The notes under the pieces are model-generated. The model searched no databases, was not told the DNA's origin, and saw nothing but the letters and a program-made list of their open reading frames with translations. A stretch of 64,000 bases of DNA from Ziziphus jujuba (Eukaryota > Streptophyta > Magnoliopsida > Rosales > Rhamnaceae), in contig NC_083388.1 in the NCBI RefSeq assembly GCF_031755915.1, forward strand, positions 29,618,001 to 29,682,000, in the 5' to 3' direction. Every line of letters starts with the position of its first letter. Position 1 is the stretch's first letter. Positions 19,000-31,043 of the stretch are shown piece after piece. Made by a program: the position numbers and the translations under genes.

Positions 19000-21509
19000 A
19001 TGGTAGATTCTAGAATAAGAAGAGGAGACACACCACTGAGAATTAATGAAAAGGAGTCCGTAGGATTTCATGGTGATCCACGAGCTACCGAGAGTGGTGA
19101 GCAAACAAATTTGAAAGCTGTTTTGGAACAATTACAGCGGGTGAGTGCTCAAGTTGAGCACATGAATCAAATTATGGAAAGGCTAGAAGTTTCCTAAGGA
19201 ATTTCGAACACAAGAAATAGGCAAGAATTCCATGAAGGTCGAGGTCGAGGACGAGGAGGCTGTGAAAGACCGAGAGAGGAATTTGAGGAGGAGAATTTCG
19301 GTGGAGACTTTGAGGAAGGCATGGACGAAACCTTTGCTGTCCAAGAGAGAGCCGGCCATCGAAGGTATAGGAGGGAAGAAACATATGACAATCTTAGCAA
19401 TATCAAGATCAATATCCACCATTTTATGGGAAAAAGTGATCCTGAAGCATATTTAGAGTGGGAAGAAAGGATGGAGATGATATTCGACTGCCATAACTAT
19501 TCAGAGGGTAAGAAGATGAAGTTGTCAGCAATGGAGTTTGGCCATGATGCACTCCAATGGTGGACAAATGATCAAGGCACACGGAGGAGAGTTGGTGATG
19601 ATTTGATCACAACATGGCGACAAATGAAAGGAGCCATGAGAAAGCGGTTTGTGCCATCACATTACCATAGGTTGCTGCATCAAAGGCTTCAATCTTTGTC
19701 TCAAGGAAGTAGGTCCATGGAGGATTATTAGAAAGAGATGGAGATGCTCATGATGAGGCTGAATATGAATGAGGATAGGGAGGCAACAATGGCAAGATTT
19801 CTTGGTGGTTTGAACCGTGACATTGCCAACCAGCTTGAATTGCAACAATACTTGGAGTTGGAGGAGATGTTGCATGTTGCCATTAAGCTTGAGCACCAAT
19901 TCAAGAGGAGGGGAGTAGGATCATGGCTTGGAGGTGTTTCCAGTAGTGGGAGATTCAATTCAAGTGGCTGGAGAAACAATTCAACTAGTGAAATTAAACC
20001 AAAGCCGAAGGTGGGGGAAGAAAGCTCCAATTGGCCAAAGAAGGAGCATAAAACGGAATCTGTCCAAGTCCATAAAAATGAGGTAAAATCTGATCCTAAA
20101 CCTTCAAAATCCAGAGAAATAATTTGTTTTAAGTGCCAAGGGAGAGCACACATAGCCAGCCAATGCCCAAATAGAAGAATCATGGTATTAAAGGGTGATG
20201 GTGAGCTGGAATCTGCAAGTGAAGAAAGTGAAGCTGAAACTGAGCAAGAGAATGATTGCAATGATGATGAAGCCGAACTAATAGACAAATCTAATGCCGA
20301 GTTGAGCTTGGTTTCAAGGAGAGTTCTTGCTGTCTACAAAGATGAAGAGCAGATACAAAGAGAAAACATCTTCCACACTCGTTACGAAATACAAGGTAAA
20401 ATTTGTAGCATGATTATAGATAGTGGGAGTTGTACAAACGTGATAAGTAATCTTGTAGTTGATAAATTAGGCTTGAAAACAATTAAACATCCAGAACCCT
20501 ATAGGTTACAATGGTTAAATGATAGTGGTGAGATGAGGGAAAATAAGCAAGCCAAAGTTAAATTTAATATAGGTAGGTATGAGGATGTTGTCTTGTGTGA
20601 CATTGTACCAATGCATGCCGGACATATTTTACTAGGTAGACCATGGCAATTTGACAAAGATGCTACTCACTTTGGTCGAGAAAATAGTGTTGCTTTCAGG
20701 TTTAAAGGGAAAAAAATCAAGCTGGAGCCATTAACTCTCAAGGAGGTCTACAAAGATCAACTACAAATGCAACAAAAGAGGGAGGTCGAAAAACTCAAGG
20801 AGAAAACAAGTATGGCACCAACGGCTTTACCGTCCTTTCAAGAAGGTGAGATTGAGGTTGCTGTCCAAGGTAAGCATTTTAAAACACAAATTGAGTGGAA
20901 AAACCATGAGAAGGCCGAAATTGGGGTGAGAAGAATGGAGAAACCCGAGAGAAATTATGAGAAAATCGAGAGGGAGGAAATATGTGTGGTGGCCGAGAGA
21001 GAAAAAGGAAAAGAAAGGAAAGAAAGAAAAAGTAAAAATTTTTATTTGAGTTTTGGGGATGTTAATAAGGCTATCTTGGGTAAGAAACCATTACTGGTTA
21101 TGAATTATAAAGATGCTAATTTAAAAATGCTTTTGTTGTATAGAACTTTATCTGCATTATTAAAAGTTTTACTTAGTGGAAATTTGAGAATTTGGGAGAT
21201 ACTATTTGCTAATATTAAAAAGTATCATGAATTTGTATTTTTAGTATTTGTTGTGATAGTGTTTGACCCAGGAGATTTGGTTTTGTTTCACTCAAGAAAG
21301 AAGAGGTTCTCTGAACAAAAAAAGTCCAAGCCTATGCCGCATGTGGACTGATCTTTTCAAGTTTTGGAGCCGAATAACAAGAATGCCTACAAGCTTGATT
21401 TACCGGGTGAGTATAACATGAGTGCTGCATTTAATGTTGCTCATTTAACTCCTTTTTCTACAGGTGATGATCTTGATTTGAGGACAAATCCTTTTCAAGA
21501 GGAGGGGAA
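19000..21509 (+). pseudogene. Ty3 gag-protease with mosaic mini-pol
   Basis: Gag starts at the ATG at 19000. Premature stops lie at 19195 (TAA in place of Gln) and in EDY-stop-KEM near 19730. From 19738 one frame is open for 537 codons: gag, a CCHC knuckle CFKCQGRAHIASQC near residues 130-143, a protease with [10 protein letters not shown], and the charged linker. Near 21100-21270 it passes through an integrase-like RTLSALLKVLLS, an RT-like ILFANIKK and then the integrase C terminus. A TGA near 21349 interrupts that, and the frame resumes to the LTR. RT and the integrase core are absent. The joins match those in the copy at the left edge, pointing to a shared deleted ancestor. Confidence 0.82.
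21497..21509 (+). other. Polypurine tract of the nested Ty3 element
   Basis: AAGAGGAGGGGAA directly precedes the 3' LTR terminus TGATG, identical to the tract at 696-708. Confidence 0.9.
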
Positions 21510-22642
21510 TGATGTGATTCTACCCGAGCCCGCTCAACCGATAACCTGCTGGGGTGCTGACCCGACACGAATGAAGACTAGGCCAATCACAAGAGCTCAA
21601 ATTAAGAGATTTAAGGAAAACATGGCAGTATTTATATAGGGGGTAATCAATCTCAACAGAGCTTGTCCATACTTGAAGATACAAAGCCTATTCTAAGCAT
21701 CCAAGTGGTGGAAGCCGATACGGACCCGGGTAGTAGTTTTCGTGCAAATATGGACAACAGGCAGTATGAAATGGTTCCAACTCTTTATGGATTCAATACA
21801 TATGTATAAGAGGATATGGAATCATGTCAAGCCAGCTTCAAAGGCATTCAGAAAGGGGTTGTACGGACAGCTTCAAATTTGGCCTTTTTTTACTGTATTT
21901 TGTGCTAACTTTATTGTATTTGCTGAGTTGGCTTTTTCTTCCTCTTCCAAGCGTGACCAACATGTGGGACTTCATATTCAGCTTATTTGGCATCCTAAAA
22001 AGCATATTGAAGCTGATTTGGAGCTTAATTTGGGCAAAGATTGGTCAAAGTCAACTTAGTCAAAAAGCTAATATTATAGTTTCCTAATTTGATTCTACCT
22101 TTTGTTTTAGGAAATTATCATTACTTTTTAGTTTTTATTTATTTATTTTCTGGAAAAATAAGTTTAGAAAAGTTATTATTTTATTATTTTCATTGTAAAT
22201 TAATTAATTCCTAATTCAAAATAAAGGAATTAATTAATCCAAATTAGATTAAGAAATGAGTGAGAATTTCGGCCACCATAGAACTCTTCATTGTGTGGCC
22301 GGTTTTTCCTAGGGTTTTTAGGGTTTATTTTGTTTCTTTCAAAGCCTATTTAAAGGCTTATTTTTGAATAAGAATACAACTTTGATTTGATAAAGAAAAT
22401 ACTTGTGAGATGAATTATCTCTTTGTTCTTTGAGAACACCTAAAACACCATTAGAGAATTGGTTGTTTTAGCTTGACTTATCAATAGGTTTTCCATCCCT
22501 TATTGTGGCGTCTCCATTATACCAAGGTTTCTTACCATAGGTTGGTTAGGATTTGAGGTCCATTCCATTAGAACTTGAACTTAATTGAGATCCGGGCTAA
22601 TATAATACGGGTTTAGGAGCAGGTCGTCCTAGGTTCGTATCA
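21510..22642 (+). repeat. 3' LTR of the nested Ty3 element (1133 bp)
   Basis: It is complete from TGATGTGATTC to TTCGTATCA and has no viral insert. The first 130 bases continue the pol frame with TRPITRAQIKRFK and end at TAG near 21639. Confidence 0.92.
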
Positions 22643-25305
22643 TCCTCCATGTCAAGTTCACAGCCACTGTAGCTTTTGTACATAGATGTATGGGGTCCCT
22701 CATCAATAACATCATCTTATGGGTTTCAGTTCTATATTACTTTTGTAGATCATTTCCCCAAATATGTCTAGTTGTTTTGCAATAAAATAGAAATCTGATG
22801 TAGCTTCAGTTTTCCTTAAATTGAAGTGTATTGTTGAAAATTTCGTTCAATTGCCTCTTATATCCTTTTATTCATATAATGGAGGGGAGTTATCAAACTT
22901 AAATTTTTTTTTTAGAAATGGCATTACTCACTTTTTAACAACACCTCACACTCTTAAGCAAAATAGATTTGCAAAGAGAACACATAAACATATTAGAGAA
23001 ACTAGGCTATCACGTTTAACTTAAGCAAAATTACCATATCAATTTTGGTCATATGCTTTTTACACCGCAATCTATCTCATATACAGACTTCCAACAAAAA
23101 CGTTAAATAATGTTTCTCCATTTGAAAAACTTTTTCAAAAACACCGAGTTACAAGTTGTTAAGAGTGATTGAATGTCTATGCTATCCATGGCTAAGAACA
23201 TACACTAGTCATAAGCTGGAATCTCAGTCAAAACCCTGTGTTTACCTAGGACCCTTATGTTCTCAGAGTGGTTATCATTCCTATGATCTCATTCATAACA
23301 AATTTTATCAATCTAGACATGTTCAGTTTGTGGAAACATATTTCCATTTCAAACCTTATCTTTTAAGTCATCATCATCAACCGAAAGTCCATATCAACAT
23401 GAGTTCTACATTCACTTAGATTCTCCCCACAAACTCATTCTTATGTTATCACACTCTCCTACACAATCAGCCAAACCAGTCTCCTTAACATCTAATTCTC
23501 TATCTCAAGATAGGTTATCCAAAACTCTTATCTCATCCACAACCTCGCACCCACATGTCTTTGGCCAGTAAAAGGAAGCACCAGTAATGTCCTTGCTAGA
23601 CAATACTTCTTCTCGTGAGCAGATACCTTCTTCTCCAAGCAATGCACCAACTCGTATAATTCCCACACCTACTCATATACATGCCATGCGTATAGGAGCC
23701 CTTAATAACATATTCAAGCCCAACGTACTATCTGGCTTCTACACTATCTCCAAACAACCTGTTGATCTTACAGTTGAACTAAGAACACCCTTACAGGCAC
23801 TAAAAATTCATGAATGGATACAAGCTATGACATCTGAATATGAAGTCTTGATTAAAAATGGTACTTGGGAACTTGTACTCTCCAACCTTTCTCAAAATCT
23901 AATTGGTTACAAATGGATATTATGCATCAAATGAAACCCAGATGGATCTATTAAAAGATATAAAGCTCGTCTGGTTGGTAAGGGTAACAACCAATAACCA
24001 GGTGTTGACTATTCAAGCACGTTCAATCCAGTTGTAAAACTGGCCACGGTTCAGATCATCCTCTGTCTTGCTTTGTCGCAAAACTGGCCATTAAGACAAA
24101 TGGGATCCCTTTTTAAATGGTGCTCTACAAGAGAGGTCTTCATGGTACAATCATAAGGATTTGTGGACAACTCAAAACCCTTCCATGTTTGCAGATCAAG
24201 GAAAGCAATCTATGGTTTGAAACAAGCCCCATTGGCATGGTTCCTTGCACTCAAGAATTTCTTAATCAGTTTTGGCTTCAAAAATGCTTTTACTGACACA
24301 TTCTTGTTTGTTTTCCCAAAGAAAAACTATATTCTATATTTGCTGGTGTATGTGGATGATATCATCCTCACAAGGAATGATCCTTTATTTATTAACTCCT
24401 TTGTTGCTTCTTTGTCCACAAAGTTCTCACTCAAAGATCTAGGTGACAGAGCTACTTTCTTGAAGTTAAAGTCTTACCTACTGCCCCCGGTATATGTTTG
24501 TCTCAGCAAAAAAATATAATGGACTTGCTTAAGAAAATAGGTATGGTTGATGCAAAGGGTGCACCAACACCAATGGCCTCCTCCAGTTCCCTCACCTTAT
24601 CAGATGGTACACCTTTTTCATCTTCCAAAGACTATCATCATGTAGTTGGTAGCTTGCAATATCTGACATTGACCAGACTTGATATTGCATATTTAGTAAA
24701 AAGCTTTCATTCTTTCTACATCAACCGAGTGAAGTTCATTGGGTAGCTATTAAAAGACTGCTTCGATACTTAAATGGCACCATGAGTTTCAGACTTCATC
24801 TATGAAGAAATTCACCCTTAACTTTTCATGCATTCTCAGATGCAGATTGGGCAAGGGACAAAGATGGTAGCACATCAACCACTGGTTAGTTTGTTTTTCT
24901 CAACAGCAACCCCATTTCTTGGTCATCAAGAAAACAGAAGTCAATATCTTGGTCTTCAACTGAAGCCGAGTATAGAGCAGAAGCTCATACAATTTCTGAA
25001 AGCTGTTGGTTTTCAATCTTCTTTAAAAACTGTAAGTTAATTCCAAACTCACTCCAACCATTTAATATGACAACCTAAGCATTATTTATGTCTGCGCCAA
25101 CATAAAACTTTATTCCAAAATGAAGCATGTGTGGATTGACCTACATTTGTTAGGGATAAAGTATGAGAGGGATCAATATGGGTTGCTCATGTCTCATGTA
25201 ATGACCAAATTGTAGACAACCTCATGAAGCTTCTACCTCGAGTTCCTTTATGCTCTATAAGATCCAAGATTGGTGTTTTGAATATGACCCCAATCTTGCG
25301 GGGCA
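22643..25305 (+). pseudogene. Copia integrase-RT-RNase H, decayed
   Basis: The copia coding sequence resumes right after the nested element. Integrase is seen near 22820-23420, including a YSYNGGELSNLNFF-like stretch where the DDE core is expected. RT appears from about 23800, with RKAIYGLKQAPLAWF near 24190 and YVDDIIL near 24345. RNase H follows from about 24850 and ends before the 3' LTR at 25306, preceded by a purine-rich TTGCGGGGCA. At least five frameshifts or stops separate the blocks, so nothing functional remains. Confidence 0.85.
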
Positions 25306-25491
25306 TGATAGAATATTATAACCAATATATTGTTGGTATTATATTATCTACTCCTTGTTTTTATGTTTAGTTGTTTGTGTATAGCTTATCCATTGTAACA
25401 ATCTATAAAAATAGTCTTTTGCAACCTATACATATAGTAATTTTACTCAATAATAAGATCAAGCTTTTTCCAAAATATTATTTGTGTTATA
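25306..25491 (+). repeat. 3' LTR of the short-LTR copia element
   Basis: It matches 12914-13089 with substitutions and a few small insertions. It is followed by the GAGTG duplication. Confidence 0.88.
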
Positions 25492-27127
25492 GAGTGCATG
25501 CATGTGAGGTGTGGCGAGTAGTGTCCAAAAAAATATGTTATAATTTTCTTCTATCTCACATTGTGTTCTTTTTAATTATTTATAATAATTTCTCCTTCAT
25601 GCTTATATTTCAAATTTAAAATTTTTAAATTATAGATATAAATAATTTATTGATTGAATAAATTTTATTTAACATTTTATACTATTTTTGAAATATATAT
25701 ATATATGTTATGAATAAAAATAAATTAGAATAATATACTTTTTAATGAAATATCAATTACATACATATAACGTGGTTCAAGAACTACAAATTATGCATCT
25801 CTACTATTCAAAAAAAAAATTAATAATGATCTATACAAACCTTTGTTAACAAAGAAAAAACGTACACAAGATATATTTTATTTTTTTGATCGCTCTAAAG
25901 CACTGTTGACTCCTTAGTACCAAAGAAGTAGTGGAGCGCATGCGTGTGAGATGTCCAAGAAAATATATTAGAATTTTATTCCGTCTTACACTGTATTTCT
26001 TTTAATTATTTAAAATAAGTTTTCTTCATAGTTTATTGTTTTAAACTTATTATTTTTAAATAATACATGCAAGTAGTTTATCAGTTGATTGAATTTCATA
26101 TAACATTTTATATAGTTTTCAAACAAAGAAAATGCATATTGTGAATCAAAATATATTAAAATAATATATTTCTTACTAAAATATCAATTATATACATACG
26201 TCTCTCGGTTCAGTAACTTTGACTTATACATTTTTGTTATTCAAAAAATAAAATGATAAGTTATTTATAAAAGTTAAAAGAAAATTTGGAAAAATATTTT
26301 AAATAAGTTATTATATTTATTACATGTTTTTTTATATGATTTTGTTAAATTTAAAATACATGGTTTTTATTTTTATTTTTCCTTATGATCAAATGTTGTA
26401 TGTCACAATTTTTTATTGTAAGATTTTGCCTGCAAGGCTTCGCCCCTGGTTACAAACATAAGAAAAATTGATTCTCTAAAGGTTTGCAGACCAAAGGATA
26501 ACACAATTTTATAATTTTTCATTTGAAAGACTATAGCATATCATAAAAGTAACATGAAATTGCCATATCATAAACTATAATGGCACCATACATACATACA
26601 TCTTAATTATGACTACATCAGCTAGGAAGCCTCAACATACTATAACACAAAAAGCCATGATAATATGTATATCATGGCATTATTCCACACACAATACATG
26701 CATGCATGCATGCTTGTTACTTATATATATATGACTAGTGCCAGTTGGCAACCTGCTTGTTACTTTTGAATTGTGGCTTGAGTACTGACTGAATTTCAAG
26801 GAAATTGGCATCAGTAATCGATACATGGGCGAAGCATCCATCATAGCTAGCTGCTAGAGTTTTGACTGAGAGGTAAATTTTGTTTTATCACATTTCATTT
26901 AATGCTAGCTAGTGCACGGACTTTAGTGTATACCTACATTTCAATAGTATAGATACCAATATATATGTCTCATAATGATTTTCTTTTTTTTGGGTTAAAA
27001 TGACTAATAATGAATTTGATATGGCTAACAAATTAATACCATATATTCGTATGATCATTTGTCCAAAATCTAAATGCTAAATGCATGCATGCATGATTAT
27101 ATATATAGAGACAGACACAGAAGTAAA
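25492..27127. other. Non-coding DNA with tandem and dispersed repeats
   Basis: No gene is seen. A unit beginning near GTAGTGGAGCGCATGCGTGTGAG and including GTCCAAGAAAATAT---GAATTTT recurs at about 12820-12905, 25490-25560 and 25925-25990, so the copia element inserted into a local repeat array. A (GCAT)n run lies near 26698-26713. Confidence 0.6.
26325..26675 (+). repeat. Diverged direct repeat, right copy
   Basis: This matches 11990-12360 in the same orientation. It lies outside the copia target duplications, so the duplication is older than, or independent of, the copia insertion. Confidence 0.75.
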
Positions 27128-27132
27128 CCAAT

Positions 27133-28274
27133 TGATACGAACCTAGGACGACCTGCTCCTAAACCCGTATTATATTAGCCCAGATCTTTAATTAAGTTCA
27201 AGTTCTAATGGAATGGACCTCAACCCCTAACCAACCTGTGGTTAGAAACCTTGGTATAATGTAGACGCCACAATAGGGGATGGAAAACCTATTGATAAGT
27301 CAAGCTAAAACAACCAATTCTCTAATGGTGTTTTAGGTGTTCTCAAAGAACAAAGAGATAATTAATCTCACAAGTATTTTCTTAATCAAATCAAAGTTCA
27401 AAGTTATCTTATTAATGAAAAATAAGCCTTTAAATAGGCTTTGAAAGAAACAACATAAACCCTAAAAACCCTAGGAAAAACCGGCCACACAATGGAGAAT
27501 CCTACCTTGGCCGAAACTTTCCTAATCCTAAACTAATTTGGATTAATTAATTCCTTTATGTTGAATTTAGGAATTAATTAATTTACAATGAAAATAATAA
27601 AATAAAAACTTTCCTAAACTTATTTATCCAGAAAATAAATAAATAAAACTTAAAAAGTAAAGGTAGTTTCCTAAAACAAAAAGTAGAATAAAATTAGGAA
27701 ACTAAAATACTAGCTTTTTGACTAATTTGACTTTGACTATTCTTTGACCAAATTGATCTCCAAATCAGCTTCAATATGCTTTGTAGGATGCCAAATAAGC
27801 TTATTGTGAAGTTCCCCACGTTGCCCTTGCTTGGAAGTATGAAAAAAGGTCAATACAGTAAAATACAGTAAAACCCGCGGAGAATACAGCAAATCCGGCC
27901 CTTTCCTTCTCCTTGTGCGCAAACCACCTTGTTGGTCGGCTTTGAAGCTGCTTTGGCTGGTTTCTATGACTCATCCTCCATATGAATTGAACCCATAAAT
28001 ATGGGGTTCCAATTCATACAACCCGGCCTCCTTATTAGCACCAAAAACGTCACCTGACCCTGTTTTGGCTTCTATTGCTTGTATGAGTAAAACAGGCCTT
28101 GGTTCTTTAGATGTGGCCAACCCCTCTTGGCTATGACTTATTCCTTGTATGAAGACAGAAAGATTGTCCTTGAACCTCTTGGCTTGGGCCCTAGTGATCG
28201 GTCCCACCTTCATTTGTATTGGGTCAGCACCCCAGCGGGTTGTTGGTCGAGCAGTCTCGGGTGGATTCGCATCA
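27133..28274 (-). repeat. 3' LTR of the young Ty3 element (1142 bp)
   Basis: On the + strand it runs TGATACGAACC...TTCGCATCA. The polypurine tract follows at 28275. It includes AAACCCTAAAAACCCTAGG near 27467, a telomere-repeat-like motif. Confidence 0.95.
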
Positions 28275-30137
28275 TTCCCCTCCTCTTGAAAAGGATTTGT
28301 GCTCAAATCGAAGTCATCACCTGCAGCAAAAGGAGATAAATCAGCAACATTAAAGGAGGCACTAACATTATACTCACCCGGTAGATCAAGTTTGTAGGCA
28401 TTGTCGTTTATCCTCTCCAAAACTTGAAAAGGTCCATCACCCCTCGGCATGAGTTTTGATTTCCTTTGTTCGGGGAATCTTTCTTTCGTTAAGTGCAGCC
28501 ATACCCAATCTCCAGGTTCAAACACCATTGATTTTCGGCCTTGATTAGCCACCCTTGCATATTGCTCGGTCCTTCTCTCAATGTTTGCTCGAGTCTTCTC
28601 ATGAATCTGCTTTACAAAATCAGCTTTTTGTTTTCCATCTAGATTAGCACGCTCACTTAAAGGCAAAGGTGTTAAATCTAATGGAGTCAAAGGATTAAAA
28701 CCATAAACAATTTCAAATGGAGTAAATTTAGTTGCTGAATGTAAAGACCTATTATATGCAAATTCAACATGTGGCAAACATTCTTCCCAAGTCCTTAAAT
28801 TTCTACTAATTAATGCTCTTAACAATGCAGACAAGGTTCTATTTACTACTTCGGTTTGTCCATCAGTTTGTGGATGACAAGTAGTTGAAAATAAAAGCTT
28901 AGTACCTAATTTAGCCCACAATGTTTTCCAAAACTAGCTTAAGAACTTAGCATCCCTATCCGACACAATAGTTTTTGGCATACCATGTAATCTCACAATT
29001 TCCTTGAAAAATAAATTAGCAATGTTGGATGCATCATCAGTTTTATTACATGCAATAAAATGTGCCATCTTAGAAAACCTATCTACTACAACAAATATTG
29101 AATCCTTACCTGTCCTTGACCTAGGCAACCCAAGAATAAAATCCATAGACAAATCTATCCAAGGATAGGTAGGAATCGGCAAAGGCTTATACAATCCATG
29201 TGGTTTCAATGTTGATTTTGTTTTTCGGCACTTCACACATCTTTCACAAATTCTCTCAACATCTCTCCTCATGTTAGGCCAATAAAAATGTTCTTGCAGC
29301 AAGGATAAAGTCTTTAAAATACCAAAATGACCCATTAAACCACCCCCATGTCCTTCCCGAACCAATAATTCCCTAATACTACAATTAGGCACACAAAGTT
29401 TGTTTTCCTTAAACAAATATCCCTCAAATATGTAAAATTTATTAAATCCATGTTTCAAACAGGTTCTAAAAATTTCTCCAAAGTCACTATCATGCTCATA
29501 AAGTTCTTTTAATTGTTCAAATCCAAGCAATCTAGCATCTAAGGTAGAAAAGAGCACATACCTTCGGGATAATGCATCGGCAACCACATTTTCCTTACCT
29601 TTTTTGTAGCGGATCACATATGGAAATGTTTCAATAAATTCAATCCACTTAGCATGCCTTCGGTTGAGCTTTTCTTGACCCTTGATATGCTTCAAAGACT
29701 CATGATCCGTATGAATCACAAACTCCTTTGGCATGAGATAATGCTGCCACGTCTCCAAAGCCCTCACCAAAGCATACATCTCCTTGTCATAAGTCGGGTA
29801 GTTTAGGGCAGCTCCATTCAATTTGTCACTAAAGTAGGCTATGGGCCTTCCTTCTTGCATTAAAACAGCTCCAATACCTACACCCAAAGCATCACACTCA
29901 ATTTCAAAAGTCTTAGAAAAATTTGGCAAAACTAACAAAGGTGCATTACACAATTTTTCTTTCAACAAATTAAAAGATTTTTCTTGTACTTCCCCCCATT
30001 TGAAGCCAACATTCTTCTTGACAACTTCATTCAATGGTGCTGCTATGGTACTAAAATCCTTGACAAATCTTTGGTAAAAGCTTGCCAAGCCATGAAAGCT
30101 CCTCACTTGGGTAATGGATGTAGGAACCGGCCACTCT
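27971..30137 (-). pseudogene. Ty3 pol: end of RT, RNase H and integrase, one premature stop
   Basis: The frame enters from the deletion point in RT ([14 protein letters not shown]). RNase H follows: ECDALG replaces the usual ECDASG, then [10 protein letters not shown] and ADALSRRY. Integrase has a HHCC finger ([10 protein letters not shown] ... CERCVKCR), the core ([11 protein letters not shown], then SDRDAKFLS) and the C-terminal VFEPGDWVWLHLTKERF. The only break is a TAG at 28934-28936 where the family has Tyr. The frame reads through the polypurine tract into the LTR, with VGPITRAQAKRFKDNL, and stops at 27971. Apart from that one stop the integrase looks complete. No intact RT remains in this copy. 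Confidence 0.9.
28275..28287 (-). other. Polypurine tract of the young Ty3 element
   Basis: On the - strand AAGAGGAGGGGAA directly precedes the LTR terminus TGATGCG. Confidence 0.9.
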
Positions 30138-30904
30138 TGGCCGAAACTTTCCTAATCCTAAACTAATTTGGATTAATTAATTCCTTTATGTTGAATTTAG
30201 GAATTAATTAATTTACAATGAAAATAATAAAATAAAAACTTTCCTAAACTTATTTATCCAGAAAATAAATAAATAAAACTTAAAAAGTAAATGTAGTTTC
30301 CTAAAACAAAAAGTAGAATAAAATTAGGAAACTAAAATACTAGCTTTTTGACTAATTTGACTTTGACTATTCTTTGACCAAATTGATCTCCAAATCAGCT
30401 TCAATATGCTTTTTAGGATGCCAAATAAGCTTATTGTGAAGTTCCCCACGTTGCCCTTGCTTGGAAGTATGAAAAAAGGTCAATACAGTAAAATATAGTA
30501 AAACCCGCGGAGAATACAGTAAATCCGGCCCTTTCCTTCTCCTTGTGCGCAAACCACCTTGTTGGTCGGCTTTGAAGCTGCTTTGGCTGGTTTCTATGAC
30601 TCATCCTCCATATGAATTGAACCCATAAAGATGGGGTTCCAATTCATACAACCCGGCCTCCTTATTAGCACCAAAAACGTCACCCGACCCTGTTTTGGCT
30701 TCTATTGCTTGTATGAGTAAAACAGGCCTTGGTTCTTTAGATGTGGCCAACCCCTCTTGGCTATGACTTATTCCTTGTATGAAGACAGCAAGATTGTCCT
30801 TGAACCTCTTGGTTTGGGCCCTAGTGATCGGTCCCACCTTCATTTGTATTGGGTCAGCACCCCAGCGGGTTGTTGGTCGAGCAGTCTCGGGTGGATTCGC
30901 ATCA
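30137..30904 (-). repeat. Partial 5' LTR of the young Ty3 element
   Basis: It keeps the outer (U3) end up to the GCATCA terminus at 30904 and lacks the inner part. It is near-identical to 27509-28274. Confidence 0.93.
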
Positions 30905-30909
30905 CCAAT

Positions 30910-31043
30910 ACAATATTAACTTAAATATAATATATACTAGCTAGCCAGCTTAATTACATAGTTGCCCAATTTTTTGGGACATTGGATGTATTGTCCGATG
31001 CCATAATCCATTGAATGTGTCTTCCATTATCATTCACGTCATT
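30910..31043. other. Short unique stretch between two Ty3 elements
   Basis: These 134 bp carry no feature I recognise. They continue the sequence left of 27128 if the young element is removed. Confidence 0.6.

Larger units (their letters stand above)
14167..22642 (+). mobile_element. Nested mosaic Ty3/gypsy element inside the copia integrase
   Basis: The LTRs lie at 14167-17959 (split) and 21510-22642. The left flank ends ACATCCTT and the right flank begins TCCTCCATG, consistent with a TCCTC duplication in which the left copy has one C to T change. The copia reading NKSHRVPFC...SSMSSSQ is continuous across the flanks. Internally it has a primer site, leader, gag, protease and the same mosaic pol as at the left edge of the window. 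The two LTRs differ at roughly 10 of the first 130 bases by eye, so the insertion is not recent. Confidence 0.88.
12909..25496 (+). mobile_element. Ty1/copia element with short LTRs, split by a nested Ty3 element
   Basis: LTRs of 176 and 186 bp begin TGATAGAATATTATAACC at 12914 and 25306. GAGTG target duplications flank the element at 12909-12913 and 25492-25496. Without the nested insertion (14167-22642) the element would be about 4.1 kb. Gag, protease, integrase, RT and RNase H remnants occur in that order, all with stops or frameshifts. Short LTRs and the RT/RNase H style (KQKSISRSSTEAEY-like) fit the Ale type of copia, which is an inference from memory. Confidence 0.88.
27128..30909 (-). 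mobile_element. Young Ty3/gypsy element with CCAAT target duplications and internal deletion
   Basis: Identical CCAAT pentamers lie at 27128-27132 and 30905-30909, just outside LTR termini. The 3' LTR (27133-28274) is complete; the 5' LTR keeps only about 768 bp (30137-30904). By eye I count 8 mismatches over about 765 shared LTR bases, close to 99% identity. Primer site, leader, gag, protease and most of RT are gone: RT sequence near 30137 joins directly to the middle of the LTR at a short shared CTTGG. The remaining pol encodes RNase H and integrase. Confidence 0.92.
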
